A stretch of DNA of 55,499 bases. It comes from an uncultured Sphingomonadales bacterium (GTDB taxonomy: Bacteria; Pseudomonadota; Alphaproteobacteria; Sphingomonadales; Sphingomonadaceae). The notes beneath the pieces are model-generated. The model was given only the letters and a program-made list of their open reading frames with translations, was not told the DNA's origin and searched no databases. The stretch lies in contig CALMZE010000092.1 of assembly GCA_937870585.1 (NCBI GenBank), forward strand, positions 1 to 55,499. The letters are read 5' to 3'. Positions 16,005 to 25,510 of this stretch are shown here, piece by piece (position 1 is the first letter of the stretch; each line of letters opens with the position of its first letter). A program made the translations under genes and the position numbers.

Positions 16005-18383
16005 CTACCCTTTGGCCAGCGTGTCCCGCACGGCCTGAGAGAGTTGCTGCACCGAAAAGGGTTTGGGCAGGAACGCCACATTGGCCACGTCGATGCTCTT
16101 GCGGAGCTGCTCTTCGGCATAGCCGGACATGAACAGCACGGGGATATCAGGCAGAGCCTTGCGGGCTTCCTTCACCATGGCGGGGCCATCCATCACCGGC
16201 ATCACCACGTCCGACACGATCATGTCGAAATCCTGCCGTTCTTCGAGGATTTCGAGGCCTTCCTCACCATTGGCCGCCGCCACCACGCTATAGCCGTTGC
16301 GGCTGAGCGCGCGTTCAGCAACGGCGCGCACCATGTCTTCATCTTCGACCAGCAGGATGGTGCCACTGCCCCAGCTTTCCTGCACGGATTCGACCGGTTT
16401 GGGCGCGGCAACCGCGGCCTCTGCCCCCTCTCCATTGACGGGCAGATAAATGACAAAGCGCGTCCCCTGCCCCGGCGTGGAATCGGCGAAAATGAAGCCA
16501 CCGGACTGTTTGACGATGCCGTAAACCGTCGAGAGCCCCAGCCCGGTGCCCTTCCCCACATCCTTGGTGGTGAAGAAGGGTTCAAAAATCTTGGTGAGCA
16601 ATTCGGGCGGAATGCCCGTGCCCGTGTCACTCACAGAAAAGGCGGAATAATCGGCGACGGGCATGATATCGCTGCCCATCTCACGCACGTCTGCCTTGGT
16701 GACGGAAAAGGTCTGGATCGTCACGGTGCCGCCCTTGGGCATGGCATCGCGCGCGTTGACGGCGAGGTTGACGATCACTTGTTCCAGTTGGCCGGGGTCT
16801 GCACGCACCGCGCCCAGCCCGCGCCCATGCTTCACCTCCAGCACCACCGTTTCGCCCAGCAACCGCTTGAGCAGGTTGGAGATTTCAGACACCACATCAG
16901 GCAGTTGCAGCATTTGCGGGCGCAGTGTCTGCTGGCGTGAGAAGGCGAGCAATTGCCGCGTCAGCGCCGCTGCACGATTGGCGTTGCTGCGGATCTGCTG
17001 GATATCGTCATAATCGCTCTCGCCCGGCGTGTGGCGCATCAGCATCAGATCGCAATGGCCGAGAATGCCGGTCAGGATATTGTTGAAATCATGCGCCACA
17101 CCGCCCGCCAGCTGGCCGATGGCCTGCATCTTGCTGGCCTGTGCAATCTGGCGCTTGAGCTTTGATTCCTCGCTATTATCCTTGAGGCTGAGCAGAACGG
17201 CGGCGTCGCCCATGCCGCGCAGGCCCGCAATGGTGAGCGCCACTGGCTCTTCGGGCTGATCGCGCAGGCGGATGGCAATATCGCTGGAGACGGCCTGACC
17301 ATTGGCAAAGCGCCGCACCGCGTCTGCCACCGGCCCCTTATCCTCCCGCACCACCAGATCGCCGGGATAGATGGGGCGCGAGCCGGAGGGCAGGCGCACT
17401 GCGCGGCAAAAGGCATCGTTGAGGAAGATGAAGCGCCCGTCCCGGTCTGCGAGCGCGAGGCCGAGCGGCAATTCTCCCAGCAAATTCTGAATTTGCGAGA
17501 CGAGCGGCGCGCTGTTGCCGCCGCCTTCGGCTTCATCGAGCAACACGATGATGACCGGCGCGGACGGATTATCCGGATCAAGCTGGACCTGCATCAGCCG
17601 CAAGGGCGGCTGGCGCGTGCTGCCATGCACGAAGCGCACCTGACCATGCTGATCGCGTTCGAGGAAGGACACGAATTCGCGCCCCACACACGCGCCATCG
17701 GTCTGCCCGGTCGCCCTCAGCGCGAAGGCGGTGTTGCATTCGAGCAGACGCCCGCCTTCATCGAGCATCACGAGCATGATGCCCGCCTGCCCCATGCCCT
17801 GCCCGGTCTGCCCGGACACCAGATCGCGCACATCCTGCACCAGATCGGCATTGACCGCAGGGCGGAAGCGCCAGAGCAGATGATCTTCATTGCGGCCAGA
17901 GCGCACCACATCCGCCTCATAGCCCTGCGCACCGCGCATCAGACCGGTTGCCCGCGCGCGACCATCGCGCCAGGCCGCCTTGCCTGATGCACTGAGCTGC
18001 GCCGTGTCCGCATCGCAAAAGCCGAGAGCAGGCGGGGCAACAGGGCCGCCAAACCAGTTCTCATGCAGCATATTGGCGCAAACCAGTCTCCCGGTCCGGT
18101 CTGTAATTGCAATCGCCATGCCATCATTATCGGCAGCCGCGCGGACCATGGACCAATCCTGCTCCACCACTTGCCCCGGCTTGTCTGGCACAAAGCGCCG
18201 TGCAAGCCAGCCCAGCCCGCCAATGGCGAACACCGCCGCGCCAAAGCCGCCCGCCAGCGCCCAATCCTGAACGGCCCACAGCAGAAGGCCAGCACAGGCC
18301 AAGGCCAACAGGCCCACCAGAGCGAGCAAAACGCCATCCGGCAATCGGGCCAGTGGTGACCGGCGGAGCGATGCCTCAGCCAT
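16005..18383 (-). CDS. cckA: hybrid sensor histidine kinase CckA
   Basis: A 792-aa hybrid kinase. Two membrane segments lie near residues 17-62, followed by PAS-like sensor domains, a HisKA/HATPase core and a C-terminal receiver. The phospho-accepting His431 is in GGVAHDFNNILTG, the ATPase motifs are VNLAVNARDAMP, SDTGTGIPPE and GKGTGLGLSTVYG, and the receiver Asp725 is in IVSDVVMP. This layout matches CckA, which sits at the top of the CckA-ChpT-CtrA phosphorelay that controls cell cycle, motility and division in alphaproteobacteria. The start overlaps the end of the DUF2062 gene by 8 bp. Conservation is high across the kinase core. Confidence 0.93.
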   Translation of the reverse strand: MAEASLRRSPLARLPDGVLLALVGLLALACAGLLLWAVQDWALAGGFGAAVFAIGGLGWLARRFVPDKPGQVVEQDWSMVRAAADNDGMAIAITDRTGRLVCANMLHENWFGGPVAPPALGFCDADTAQLSASGKAAWRDGRARATGLMRGAQGYEADVVRSGRNEDHLLWRFRPAVNADLVQDVRDLVSGQTGQGMGQAGIMLVMLDEGGRLLECNTAFALRATGQTDGACVGREFVSFLERDQHGQVRFVHGSTRQPPLRLMQVQLDPDNPSAPVIIVLLDEAEGGGNSAPLVSQIQNLLGELPLGLALADRDGRFIFLNDAFCRAVRLPSGSRPIYPGDLVVREDKGPVADAVRRFANGQAVSSDIAIRLRDQPEEPVALTIAGLRGMGDAAVLLSLKDNSEESKLKRQIAQASKMQAIGQLAGGVAHDFNNILTGILGHCDLMLMRHTPGESDYDDIQQIRSNANRAAALTRQLLAFSRQQTLRPQMLQLPDVVSEISNLLKRLLGETVVLEVKHGRGLGAVRADPGQLEQVIVNLAVNARDAMPKGGTVTIQTFSVTKADVREMGSDIMPVADYSAFSVSDTGTGIPPELLTKIFEPFFTTKDVGKGTGLGLSTVYGIVKQSGGFIFADSTPGQGTRFVIYLPVNGEGAEAAVAAPKPVESVQESWGSGTILLVEDEDMVRAVAERALSRNGYSVVAAANGEEGLEILEERQDFDMIVSDVVMPVMDGPAMVKEARKALPDIPVLFMSGYAEEQLRKSIDVANVAFLPKPFSVQQLSQAVRDTLAKG

Positions 18384-18951
18384 GGCTCACACTCTTTTGC
18401 GCCGCAGGGCGACGACGCCATTTGCGCACCAGCCACCAGCGCCAGCCAAAGCTCGCAATCAGATAACCAATCGCCGCCAGAATGACCGAGATGACCGCAA
18501 GCCCGACAAGCAGGGCCGGAGCCGCACTCGACAGGAACCAGTCAAACCAGACCTGCATCGAAGCACCACTATCCAGCAATATCATGAAATGGCCGACATC
18601 GGCGTGCATCCCGAACATGCGGTTCCCCACCCATACTGAGGCCAGCAGAATGAAGGGCGTGGTGGCCGGCATCGACAGAAATGTCATCGCCGCGCCAATC
18701 GGAATATTGGCTCGTACCGGCAGCGCCAGCAGCGCGACACCGATGATCTGGATGCCGGGGATCAGCAGGAAAATGCCGACCAGCAGCCCCAGCGCCACGC
18801 CGCGCGGCACGGAGCGACGGGTAAAGCGCCACAGCTCGGGGCTCATCACGCGGGCGGCAAAGGGCTTCATCCAGGGATGCGCGCCAATTGCCTCACGCGT
18901 CAGCCCGTGCCGTGCCATGAAATCATGAAGCGAACCGCGATCCTCAGCCAT
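18376..18951 (-). CDS. DUF2062 membrane protein
   Basis: A 191-aa inner-membrane protein of the DUF2062 family: the conserved [31 protein letters not shown] and [19 protein letters not shown] segments are all present, with three or four membrane helices and a basic C-terminus. The role of the family is unknown. The ATG (complement of 18949-18951) overlaps the end of smpB by 8 bp, and its stop overlaps the cckA start by 8 bp, so smpB, this gene and cckA are translationally linked. Confidence 0.85.
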   Translation of the reverse strand: MAEDRGSLHDFMARHGLTREAIGAHPWMKPFAARVMSPELWRFTRRSVPRGVALGLLVGIFLLIPGIQIIGVALLALPVRANIPIGAAMTFLSMPATTPFILLASVWVGNRMFGMHADVGHFMILLDSGASMQVWFDWFLSSAAPALLVGLAVISVILAAIGYLIASFGWRWWLVRKWRRRPAAQKSVSHG

Positions 18952-19423
18952 GTTGACGCAGCAATCTGGCTTTGTCGCGCTGCCAATCGCGCTCCTTGAT
19001 CGCTTCCCGCTTGTCATGCGCCTTCTTGCCCTTGGCCAGCGCCAGTTCCACCTTGGCGCGCCCGCGCGGATTGAAATAGATTGAAAGCGGAACCAGCGTC
19101 ATCCCTTCGCGATTGACGGCCCCGTGCAGCTTGTTGATCTCCCGCGCGTTGAGCAGCAGCTTGCGCGCGCGGCGCGGCTCATGGTTGAAGCGGTTGCCGT
19201 GGCTGAATTCCGGGATATTGGCGTTGATCAGCCAGATCTCATGATCCTTCACCTCGGCATAGCTTTCCGCGATATTGCCCTCGCCAAAGCGCAACGATTT
19301 CACTTCGGTTCCGGTGAGCGCAATGCCCGCTTCGTAGACAGTGTCGATCGAATAATCGAACCGCGCCCGCCGGTTTTCAGCAACCGTCTTGACCTTGTCT
19401 GATGATGCACGCGGGCGGGCCAT
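18944..19423 (-). CDS. smpB: SsrA-binding protein SmpB
   Basis: A 159-aa tmRNA-binding protein that brings tmRNA to stalled ribosomes for trans-translation. Conserved segments are [40 protein letters not shown] and [16 protein letters not shown]; the basic, unstructured tail [20 protein letters not shown] is the part that enters the mRNA channel. Its ATG shares one base with the dapA stop, so it is coupled to dapA. No tmRNA gene is seen in this window. Confidence 0.97.
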   Translation of the reverse strand: MARPRASSDKVKTVAENRRARFDYSIDTVYEAGIALTGTEVKSLRFGEGNIAESYAEVKDHEIWLINANIPEFSHGNRFNHEPRRARKLLLNAREINKLHGAVNREGMTLVPLSIYFNPRGRAKVELALAKGKKAHDKREAIKERDWQRDKARLLRQHG

Positions 19424-20298
19424 CAGGCGAGCCCTGCAAAATCCAGAGCCGCATCAACCGCGTTGCGCGATGCCTCCGAAGGGCCAGTCATTGGCAGACG
19501 CACCTCATCGGTCATCCAGTCATGCAGCCGCGACAGCGCATATTTGGTCGGCCCCGGAGAGGCATCGCTGAACAGCGCCTTGTGCAGCGGGTGAAGCCGG
19601 TCATTGAGCGCCCGCGCCTTGGCAAAATCGCCCGCAAGTGTTGCGGCCTGCACATCAGCAAAGGCGCGCGGCGCGACGTTCGCCGTCACCGAAATGCAGC
19701 CTACGCCGCCCGCCGCGTTGAACGGCACCGCCATATCGTCATTGCCCGAAAGCTGGCAGAAATCGAGCCCACAGCCCAACCTGTGATCCGCCACACGCAC
19801 CAGATTGCCGCTGGCATCCTTCACGCCAACAATCGAAGGCAGCTTGGCCAGAACAGCCAGCGTGTCGGGCTGAATGTCCGTCACGGTGCGGCCCGGCACA
19901 TTGTAGACGATGATCGGCAGATCATTCTGCGCGGCCAGATGCGTGAAATGCGCGATGATCCCGGCCTGACTAGGCCGGTTGTAATAGGGCGCAACGACCA
20001 GCGCGGCAGCCGCTCCAGCCTCTTTGGCAAAGGCCATATGACGCACGGCCACTGCCGTATCATTGGAGCCGCACCCTGCAATAACCGGCACGCGCCCGGC
20101 GGCCTGTTCGATGCAGAGTTCGATCACGCGATAATGCTCGTCGTATGACAAAGTCGCGCTCTCTCCGGTGGTGCCGCAAGGGACCAGCGCGGACGAACCG
20201 TTCTCAATCTGCCAGTCCACCAGTTTCCTGAAGGCCGCTTCATCAATCAATCCGTCGCGGAAAGGAGTCACCAGAGCCGGAATTGAGCCGGTAAACAT
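19423..20298 (-). CDS. dapA: 4-hydroxy-tetrahydrodipicolinate synthase
   Basis: A 291-aa DapA, which condenses pyruvate and aspartate semialdehyde at the start of lysine and diaminopimelate synthesis. The pyruvate-binding GTTGES motif, the catalytic Tyr of [10 protein letters not shown] and the Schiff-base Lys in [10 protein letters not shown] are all present, giving a complete active site. It heads the dapA-smpB-DUF2062-cckA group. Only 45 bp separate it from the divergent lytic transglycosylase gene. dapD, later in the pathway, is also in this window. Confidence 0.96.
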   Translation of the reverse strand: MFTGSIPALVTPFRDGLIDEAAFRKLVDWQIENGSSALVPCGTTGESATLSYDEHYRVIELCIEQAAGRVPVIAGCGSNDTAVAVRHMAFAKEAGAAAALVVAPYYNRPSQAGIIAHFTHLAAQNDLPIIVYNVPGRTVTDIQPDTLAVLAKLPSIVGVKDASGNLVRVADHRLGCGLDFCQLSGNDDMAVPFNAAGGVGCISVTANVAPRAFADVQAATLAGDFAKARALNDRLHPLHKALFSDASPGPTKYALSRLHDWMTDEVRLPMTGPSEASRNAVDAALDFAGLA

Positions 20299-20343
20299 TC
20301 AAAAGTCCTTCACCTGAGCCGTAACACGCGCAATAGGGGGAGC

Positions 20344-22392
20344 ATGACGCTCCATCCTGCCTTGAATTCCGCAAATAGGGCCAGTTTACCCGACTTGTCC
20401 AGCATCGCCCGCTGGCATTTCTCGGCGCTTGGCACCATCGCCCTGATGATGGCGCTGCCCGCCTGTGCGCAGCCCGCCCCTATCCCGTCTGCGCCGCAAC
20501 CCTTTGTCTCATCTGGCACAGTTGATCCGCTCGCCTCCACCATCGGCCTGTGGAAGTCGATTTCGCAGCTGAATGGCGCGGGCTTTGCGACCTATGCCAA
20601 TTTCATGATCAACCATCCCGGTTGGCCCGGCGAAGCCGATATGCGCAACAAGGCGGAAGGCGCCCTGCGCCCGGATGGGGAATCACCGTCTCAAGTCGTG
20701 ACCTTTTTCCGCATGTTCCCGCCGCAGAACGCCACGGCGCAACTGCGTTATGCCGATGCGCTCTCTGCTCTGGGCGACACGACTGGAGCGCTCGCCGCAG
20801 CGCGCGCTGCCTGGTTGGCCGGGGCTCTGGTTCCTGATGATGAGACGCGCATTCTCACGCGCTATGCCGCCGCCTTCCAGCCCGGCGATCATGACAAGCG
20901 CATGGACCGGCTGCTCTGGAGCCGTTCCACCTCCGCCGCGACGCGCCACATGTCGCTCGTCAGCCCGGAGCGCCGCACCCAGTTCAGCGCTCGGCTTGCC
21001 TATCTCAATCGCGCGATGAACGCGGGGGAGCTGGAGCATCTGGTGCCGCCTGAACAGCGAAGCGATGCCGGTTTCGTCGCGGATCAGATCTCATGGATGC
21101 GCGGCAGCAACCGCCCGGACGCTGCGCGCGCGGTGCTGACCAGCCTGCCGCCGCTTCAGGTCAAGCCGCTCGATCCGCTCAAATGGCTGGAGATGCTGGA
21201 TGGCACCACCCGCCAGTCCGCCGCAAGGGAAGACTGGATGGGCGTCACGCAAATGGCGCGGCAGATCACGCAGACCTACCCTGCCGAAAAATCTCCGCGC
21301 GACCGCTCTGCGTCCGAGCGCAATCTCTATACAGACATCACCTGGCGCGCCGGCATGGCCGCGCTGGACAAGACCGCCCGTCCCGATGAAGCGCTTTATT
21401 TCTTCGATCTTTACTCCAAGGCTGCCCGCTCTCCGCAAACACGGGTGAAGGGGCTGTTCTGGGCGGCACGCGCGGCACTGCGCGGCGGCAAGCGCGATGT
21501 GGCCAATGCCTATTATGCACAGGCTGCAGAGTTTTACGATCAGTTCCATGGCCAGTTGGCCGCCGAACAGATCGGGCGAAAAATCTCTGTCCCCACCGAA
21601 TTTGCGACAGTCGAAGTGTCCGGCAGCGAACGCAACGCGTTTGACCGCAGCGAAGTGGTGCGCGCTGCCGAATATCTGGGGCGCACCGGCCAGTGGCAGG
21701 ATCAGACGCGCTTTGTCCGCACACTTGCCGCCCGCGCCAGCACGCCAGCGGATCATGCCCTTGCTGCTGAGCTTTCCAAGAAGCTCAACCGCCCCGATCT
21801 TGCGGTGCTGATCGGGCGGAGTGCGCGCGAAAAGGGGCTTCCGGGCTATGTCCGCTTCTCCTTCCCCACCATCCGCGTGCCCGATGAGCATATGGCGAGC
21901 TGGACGATCATCCACGCCATCACCCGGCAGGAAAGCCAGTTTGACCAGCAGGCCCAGAGCCGGGTTGGCGCGCGCGGGCTGATGCAACTCATGCCGGGCA
22001 CCGCAAGAATGACTGCACCGGCAGCGGGCGTGTCTTACGATCTGTCCAGCCTCACGCTTGATCCGCAGCATAATATGCGGCTGGGCGCGACCTATTTCGG
22101 CCAGTTGATGACGCGCTTTGACGGCAGCTACATCCTCTCGGTCGCGGCCTATAATGCCGGGCCGGGCAATGTGAGCAAATGGATTGCCGCCAATGGCGAC
22201 CCGCGCCAGCCCGGCGTGGACCCGCTGCGCTGGATAGAGGCGATCCCCTTCACCGAAACGCGCGGCTATGTGCAGCGCGTGCTGGAAAATTATGTGGTCT
22301 ATGATCAGCTGAGTCCGCGCAATCCCAAGGGTGGCACATGGCTGACCGCGCTGCTCGCGCCCAAGGGCCAGATTGCAGGCGGCTCGCGCTGA
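20344..22392 (+). CDS. soluble lytic murein transglycosylase (Slt70-like)
   Basis: A 682-aa periplasmic enzyme that cleaves peptidoglycan glycan strands with formation of 1,6-anhydro ends. The N-terminus carries a late signal region (ALGTIALMMALPACAQPAP, residues about 30-48, possibly a lipobox at LPAC). A long helical superhelix domain follows, then the SLT domain with catalytic Glu530 in AITRQESQFD and the GARGLMQLMPGTA, NMRLGATYF and AAYNAGPGNV motifs. The ATG at 20344 gives a long N-region before the hydrophobic stretch, so a later start is possible. Its 3' end overlaps greB. Confidence 0.93.
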   Translation: MTLHPALNSANRASLPDLSSIARWHFSALGTIALMMALPACAQPAPIPSAPQPFVSSGTVDPLASTIGLWKSISQLNGAGFATYANFMINHPGWPGEADMRNKAEGALRPDGESPSQVVTFFRMFPPQNATAQLRYADALSALGDTTGALAAARAAWLAGALVPDDETRILTRYAAAFQPGDHDKRMDRLLWSRSTSAATRHMSLVSPERRTQFSARLAYLNRAMNAGELEHLVPPEQRSDAGFVADQISWMRGSNRPDAARAVLTSLPPLQVKPLDPLKWLEMLDGTTRQSAAREDWMGVTQMARQITQTYPAEKSPRDRSASERNLYTDITWRAGMAALDKTARPDEALYFFDLYSKAARSPQTRVKGLFWAARAALRGGKRDVANAYYAQAAEFYDQFHGQLAAEQIGRKISVPTEFATVEVSGSERNAFDRSEVVRAAEYLGRTGQWQDQTRFVRTLAARASTPADHALAAELSKKLNRPDLAVLIGRSAREKGLPGYVRFSFPTIRVPDEHMASWTIIHAITRQESQFDQQAQSRVGARGLMQLMPGTARMTAPAAGVSYDLSSLTLDPQHNMRLGATYFGQLMTRFDGSYILSVAAYNAGPGNVSKWIAANGDPRQPGVDPLRWIEAIPFTETRGYVQRVLENYVVYDQLSPRNPKGGTWLTALLAPKGQIAGGSR

Positions 22393-22874
22393 CACCGCCC
22401 GAACGCACCAATCCCATTTCCCCTGCAGGCATGGCGGCGCTCCGCGCGCGCTATGATCATCTGCTGGGGGATGAACGCCCCAAGCTGGTCGAAGTGATCA
22501 GCTGGGCAGCGGGCAATGGCGACCGCTCCGAAAATGGCGATTACATCTACGGCCGCAAGAAACTGCGCGAGATTGACCGCGAGCTGGGGCAGCTTGCGAA
22601 GAAGATGAAGTCCGCGCGCGTGATTGATCCGGCCGAGGCCGGAGATCGCAGCCGCGTGCGTTTTGGCGCGACAGTCACCATCGCTGATGAGCAGGACCGG
22701 CACCGCACGCTCACCATCGTCGGCGATGATGAGGCCGATGCGGGCCAGGGACTGGTCGGCTGGAACGCGCCTCTCGCGCGTGCGTTGCGCGGTGCGGCGG
22801 TAGGCGATGTCCGCCGCGTCCGCCTGCCTGCGGGCGAGGTGGAGTATGAAGTGATGGCTATCCGCTATCCGTGA
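22338..22874 (+). CDS. greB: transcription elongation factor GreB
   Basis: A Gre-factor that rescues backtracked RNA polymerase by stimulating transcript cleavage. The coiled-coil tip region (VISWAAGNGDRSENGDYIYGRKK in two parts) with the acidic Asp-Arg-Ser-Glu-Asn-Gly-Asp set and the C-terminal FKBP-like domain are typical. The first in-frame ATG (22338) would overlap the transglycosylase gene by 55 bp and add a non-conserved 17-residue head. Homologues begin near TPPERTNPISPAG, which here follows a CTG at 22389 that overlaps the upstream stop; a rare CTG start is therefore a real possibility. Confidence 0.9.
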   Translation: MADRAARAQGPDCRRLALTPPERTNPISPAGMAALRARYDHLLGDERPKLVEVISWAAGNGDRSENGDYIYGRKKLREIDRELGQLAKKMKSARVIDPAEAGDRSRVRFGATVTIADEQDRHRTLTIVGDDEADAGQGLVGWNAPLARALRGAAVGDVRRVRLPAGEVEYEVMAIRYP

Positions 22875-23168
22875 TCAATGCCCCGCGTTCAGCTTCAAAC
22901 TCGCATCCATCCGCGCCATTTGCTCAGGCGTCGCCTCACTCTGATGCGCGGCTTTCCAGTCGGCATAGGGCATTCCGTACACAGCCTCGCGCCCCACGGC
23001 CTTGTCGATCCCGGCCGCCTCTGCCACCCAATCGCCCAGGCAATTGCGGCAAAATCCCGCCAGCCCCATCAGGTCTATATTCTGTGCATCGGTGCGATGC
23101 TGGAGGTGGCGGACAAGACGACGGAACGCGGCTGCCGCCGCTATGTCATCAATTTGCTCTATGCTCAT
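22875..23168 (-). CDS. DUF1244 family protein
   Basis: A 97-aa helical protein of the DUF1244 family, recognisable from AFRRLVRHLQHRTDAQNIDLMGLAGFCRNCLGDW (in two blocks) and YADWKAAHQ. The Cys pair in FCRNC could bind metal. Function is unknown. It converges with greB with almost no gap, and is divergent from pyruvate kinase. Confidence 0.88.
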   Translation of the reverse strand: MSIEQIDDIAAAAAFRRLVRHLQHRTDAQNIDLMGLAGFCRNCLGDWVAEAAGIDKAVGREAVYGMPYADWKAAHQSEATPEQMARMDASLKLNAGH

Positions 23169-23246
23169 GGACGAAAGTCCTCCTGCGCAGGGGTTTCATG
23201 GCTTTCATCTAATCGCTAAAGCGGCGGCGAAACAGAGGAATTCCAA

Positions 23247-24704
23247 GTGTATCATTCGATGAAGCCCCGCCAGCGCAAGGTTCGCGTGCTGGCCACGCTC
23301 GGCCCGGCCAGCCGCGCGCCGGAAACGATTGCCAAGCTGTTCCGGTCTGGCGCCGATGCCTTCCGCATCAATATGAGCCACGGCACCCATCCCGAAAAGG
23401 CAGAGCTGATCGCCGCCATCCGCAAGCAGGAGAAGGATTTCGCCCGGCCGATGACGATCCTAGTAGATCTTCAGGGGCCGAAGCTGCGCATTGGCAGCTT
23501 TGCCGACGGCAAGGTCGAACTGGCCGAGGGCGCAACCTTTCGGCTCGACCGAGATCCCACGCCCGGCGATGCCACGCGCGTCTGCCTGCCGCATAAGGAG
23601 GTGTTCACTGCACTTGTCCCCGGCACGCGCCTGATGCTCGATGATGGCAAGGTGCTGTTGCGCGTCGTTTCGAAGGATGATGACGCCATCACCACGCGCG
23701 TGGAAGTGCCGGGGCCGCTCTCTGACAAGAAGGGCCTGAACGTCCCCGATGTTGTGGTGCCGATGGCGGCGCTCACTGAAAAAGACCGCGCAGATCTCGC
23801 CTTCGCGCTGGAGCAGAAGGTGGATTGGGTCGCGCTTTCCTTCGTCCAGCGGCCTGAAGATCTCGCCGAAGCGCGCAAGCTGATCGGGGGCAAGGCCGCC
23901 TTGCTCGCCAAGATTGAAAAGCCGCTCGCGCTCGAACGGCTCGATGAGATTATCGAGATGGCGGATGCCGTGATGGTCGCGCGCGGTGATCTTGGCGTGG
24001 AACTGCCGCCTGAAGCCGTGCCGCCTGCACAGAAGCGCATCGTGGAGGCCGCACGCCGCGCGGGCAAGCCGGTTGTTGTCGCCACGCAGATGCTCGAATC
24101 GATGATCGTCGCCCCCACGCCAACGCGCGCCGAAGTGTCAGACGTTGCGACGGCCATTTATGATGGGGCCGATGCCGTGATGCTTTCAGCAGAAAGCGCT
24201 GCGGGATCGTGGCCGGTGGAATCGGTTGCGATGATGGACCGGATCGGCGTCAGCGTTGAGGCAGACCCCAGCCATGGCGCGCGCATCCAGTTCACAGAAA
24301 CCCGCGCCGACCCCACCACGGCAGACGCGCTTTCCGAAGCGGCCTATGATATTGCCAAGACGGTGTCTGCCAAGGCCATTGTCTGCTTTACCGAATCAGG
24401 ATCAACCGCGCGCCGCGTCTCGCGCGAACGGCCGTTGGTGCCGATCCTTGTGCTGACCCCCAAAATGGATACCGCGCGCCGCCTCGGCCTGCTCTGGGGC
24501 GTTCATGCTGTGAAGACACAGGATGTCGCCTCGTTCGAGGAGATGGTTGAGAAATCGAAGCGCATGGCGTTGCGCCATAATGTCGCCCAAGCCGGAGATC
24601 GCATCATCGTGATGGCAGGCGTTCCGTTCGGCACGCCCGGCTCCACCAATGTGCTGCATGTCGTGCGGTTGACCGGGGATGAGTTGAAGCCCAAGCGGGG
24701 GTGA
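23247..24704 (+). CDS. pyk: pyruvate kinase
   Basis: A 485-aa pyruvate kinase, the ATP-forming last step of glycolysis. Conserved blocks are RVLATLGPASRAPETI, FRINMSHGT, VDLQGPKLRIG, the active-site segment AKIEKPLALERLDEI, MVARGDLGVELP and VVATQMLESMI, MLSAESAAGSWPVE. The start is taken as GTG 23247 because AGAGGA lies 7 bp upstream; an ATG at 23259 is 19 bp from it. The window also holds pyruvate phosphate dikinase (50450-53098), which runs the reaction in the other direction. Confidence 0.95.
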   Translation: MYHSMKPRQRKVRVLATLGPASRAPETIAKLFRSGADAFRINMSHGTHPEKAELIAAIRKQEKDFARPMTILVDLQGPKLRIGSFADGKVELAEGATFRLDRDPTPGDATRVCLPHKEVFTALVPGTRLMLDDGKVLLRVVSKDDDAITTRVEVPGPLSDKKGLNVPDVVVPMAALTEKDRADLAFALEQKVDWVALSFVQRPEDLAEARKLIGGKAALLAKIEKPLALERLDEIIEMADAVMVARGDLGVELPPEAVPPAQKRIVEAARRAGKPVVVATQMLESMIVAPTPTRAEVSDVATAIYDGADAVMLSAESAAGSWPVESVAMMDRIGVSVEADPSHGARIQFTETRADPTTADALSEAAYDIAKTVSAKAIVCFTESGSTARRVSRERPLVPILVLTPKMDTARRLGLLWGVHAVKTQDVASFEEMVEKSKRMALRHNVAQAGDRIIVMAGVPFGTPGSTNVLHVVRLTGDELKPKRG

Positions 24705-24736
24705 AATTTGGATTGGCCACCCTTGCCCTCTTTCGT

Positions 24737-24819
24737 TCGTGCTGAGCTTGTCGAAGCACTGTCCTTCCTTTCGCCTGTCTGTGCAAAGAAAAGACGGTGC
24801 TTCGACAAGCTCAGCACGA
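24737..24819. repeat. inverted repeat with 23-bp perfect arms (GCTTCGACAAGCTCAGCAC family)
   Basis: Arms at 24737-24759 and 24797-24819 are perfect inverted repeats of 23 bp with a 37-bp spacer; the right arm includes GCTTCGACAAGCTCAGCAC. It lies between the convergent pyk and GDT1-like genes. The arm is one of the commonest dispersed palindromes in sphingomonads and may act as a bidirectional terminator. Confidence 0.85.
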
Positions 24820-24849
24820 GCGGTGTTTGAATACGATAAAGGCCAGTAC

Positions 24850-25404
24850 TTACACGATCCGCAGCGCGTTGATCACGCTCCACAGTCCGCCGAGCGTGAG
24901 CAAAAGGCCAGCCCCGCGCCTCACCAGCACCAGCGGAAACGCACCCGGCCAGTCTGCTCCAAGACCAGCCGGAATCAGCGCCTGCACCAGAACCGCGACG
25001 ATTGCTGCCGAAGCCGCGAGCGCCGGGGATGCGGTGTAGGCGGCAGCGGCCAGCACGATAAACGGCCCCGCATCGGTCGCCATCTGGATCGCAAGGCGCG
25101 GAATGGCCGCCCATGGCGCACGATCCGGCACGGAGAGTGTTGCCCTTTGCCAGAGCATCGGAACACCGGCGAACAGCAAGGATAGTGCGAAAAACAGCCT
25201 GCGCCCATCGGGCGGCATGAAGCCCGCCATCAGCACGCCAGCGCCGGCAGAAACACCAAAGACGATCAGCGCAATCACGGCAATCATGGCGAGCACGCGC
25301 CCCAGGCTCAACCCGGCCAGCGCCATGCCATGCGCCATGGCCTGCATTTTGCCACCTGCCTCCGCCAGCATTATGGCGAGGAAAACCGGGACCAATGCGT
25401 TCAT
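24850..25404 (-). CDS. membrane protein, degenerate GDT1/TMEM165-like
   Basis: A 184-aa protein with about six hydrophobic segments in two similar halves, like the GDT1/UPF0016 family of cation (Ca, Mn)/H+ exchangers. The first half starts VPVFLAIMLAEAGGKMQAMA, where the family has E-x-G-D-K/R-T/S: the Asp is lost (Gly) and Thr is Met. The second half has QMATDAGPFIVLAA, where a second E-x-G-D motif would be. So the transport motif is not intact. The start is set at the ATG after AAAGG; the longer in-frame extension upstream overlaps the divergent gene. Assignment rests on fold and motif position only. Confidence 0.5.
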   Translation of the reverse strand: MNALVPVFLAIMLAEAGGKMQAMAHGMALAGLSLGRVLAMIAVIALIVFGVSAGAGVLMAGFMPPDGRRLFFALSLLFAGVPMLWQRATLSVPDRAPWAAIPRLAIQMATDAGPFIVLAAAAYTASPALAASAAIVAVLVQALIPAGLGADWPGAFPLVLVRRGAGLLLTLGGLWSVINALRIV

Positions 25405-25510
25405 CTTTAACCTTTCTCGCCGCTCCTGCCGCCTCAGATAACGCGACGGCCCTAACACCTCGTTAACCAAGCGAGCGTATCTAGGGGTGTTCCTAGCGTA
25501 AGGGTGAAGC

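Noticed and set aside
24737-24819. A CRISPR-like repeat or IS end
   Set aside because: There is one inverted pair only, without spacers, transposase or target duplication; a dispersed palindrome explains it.
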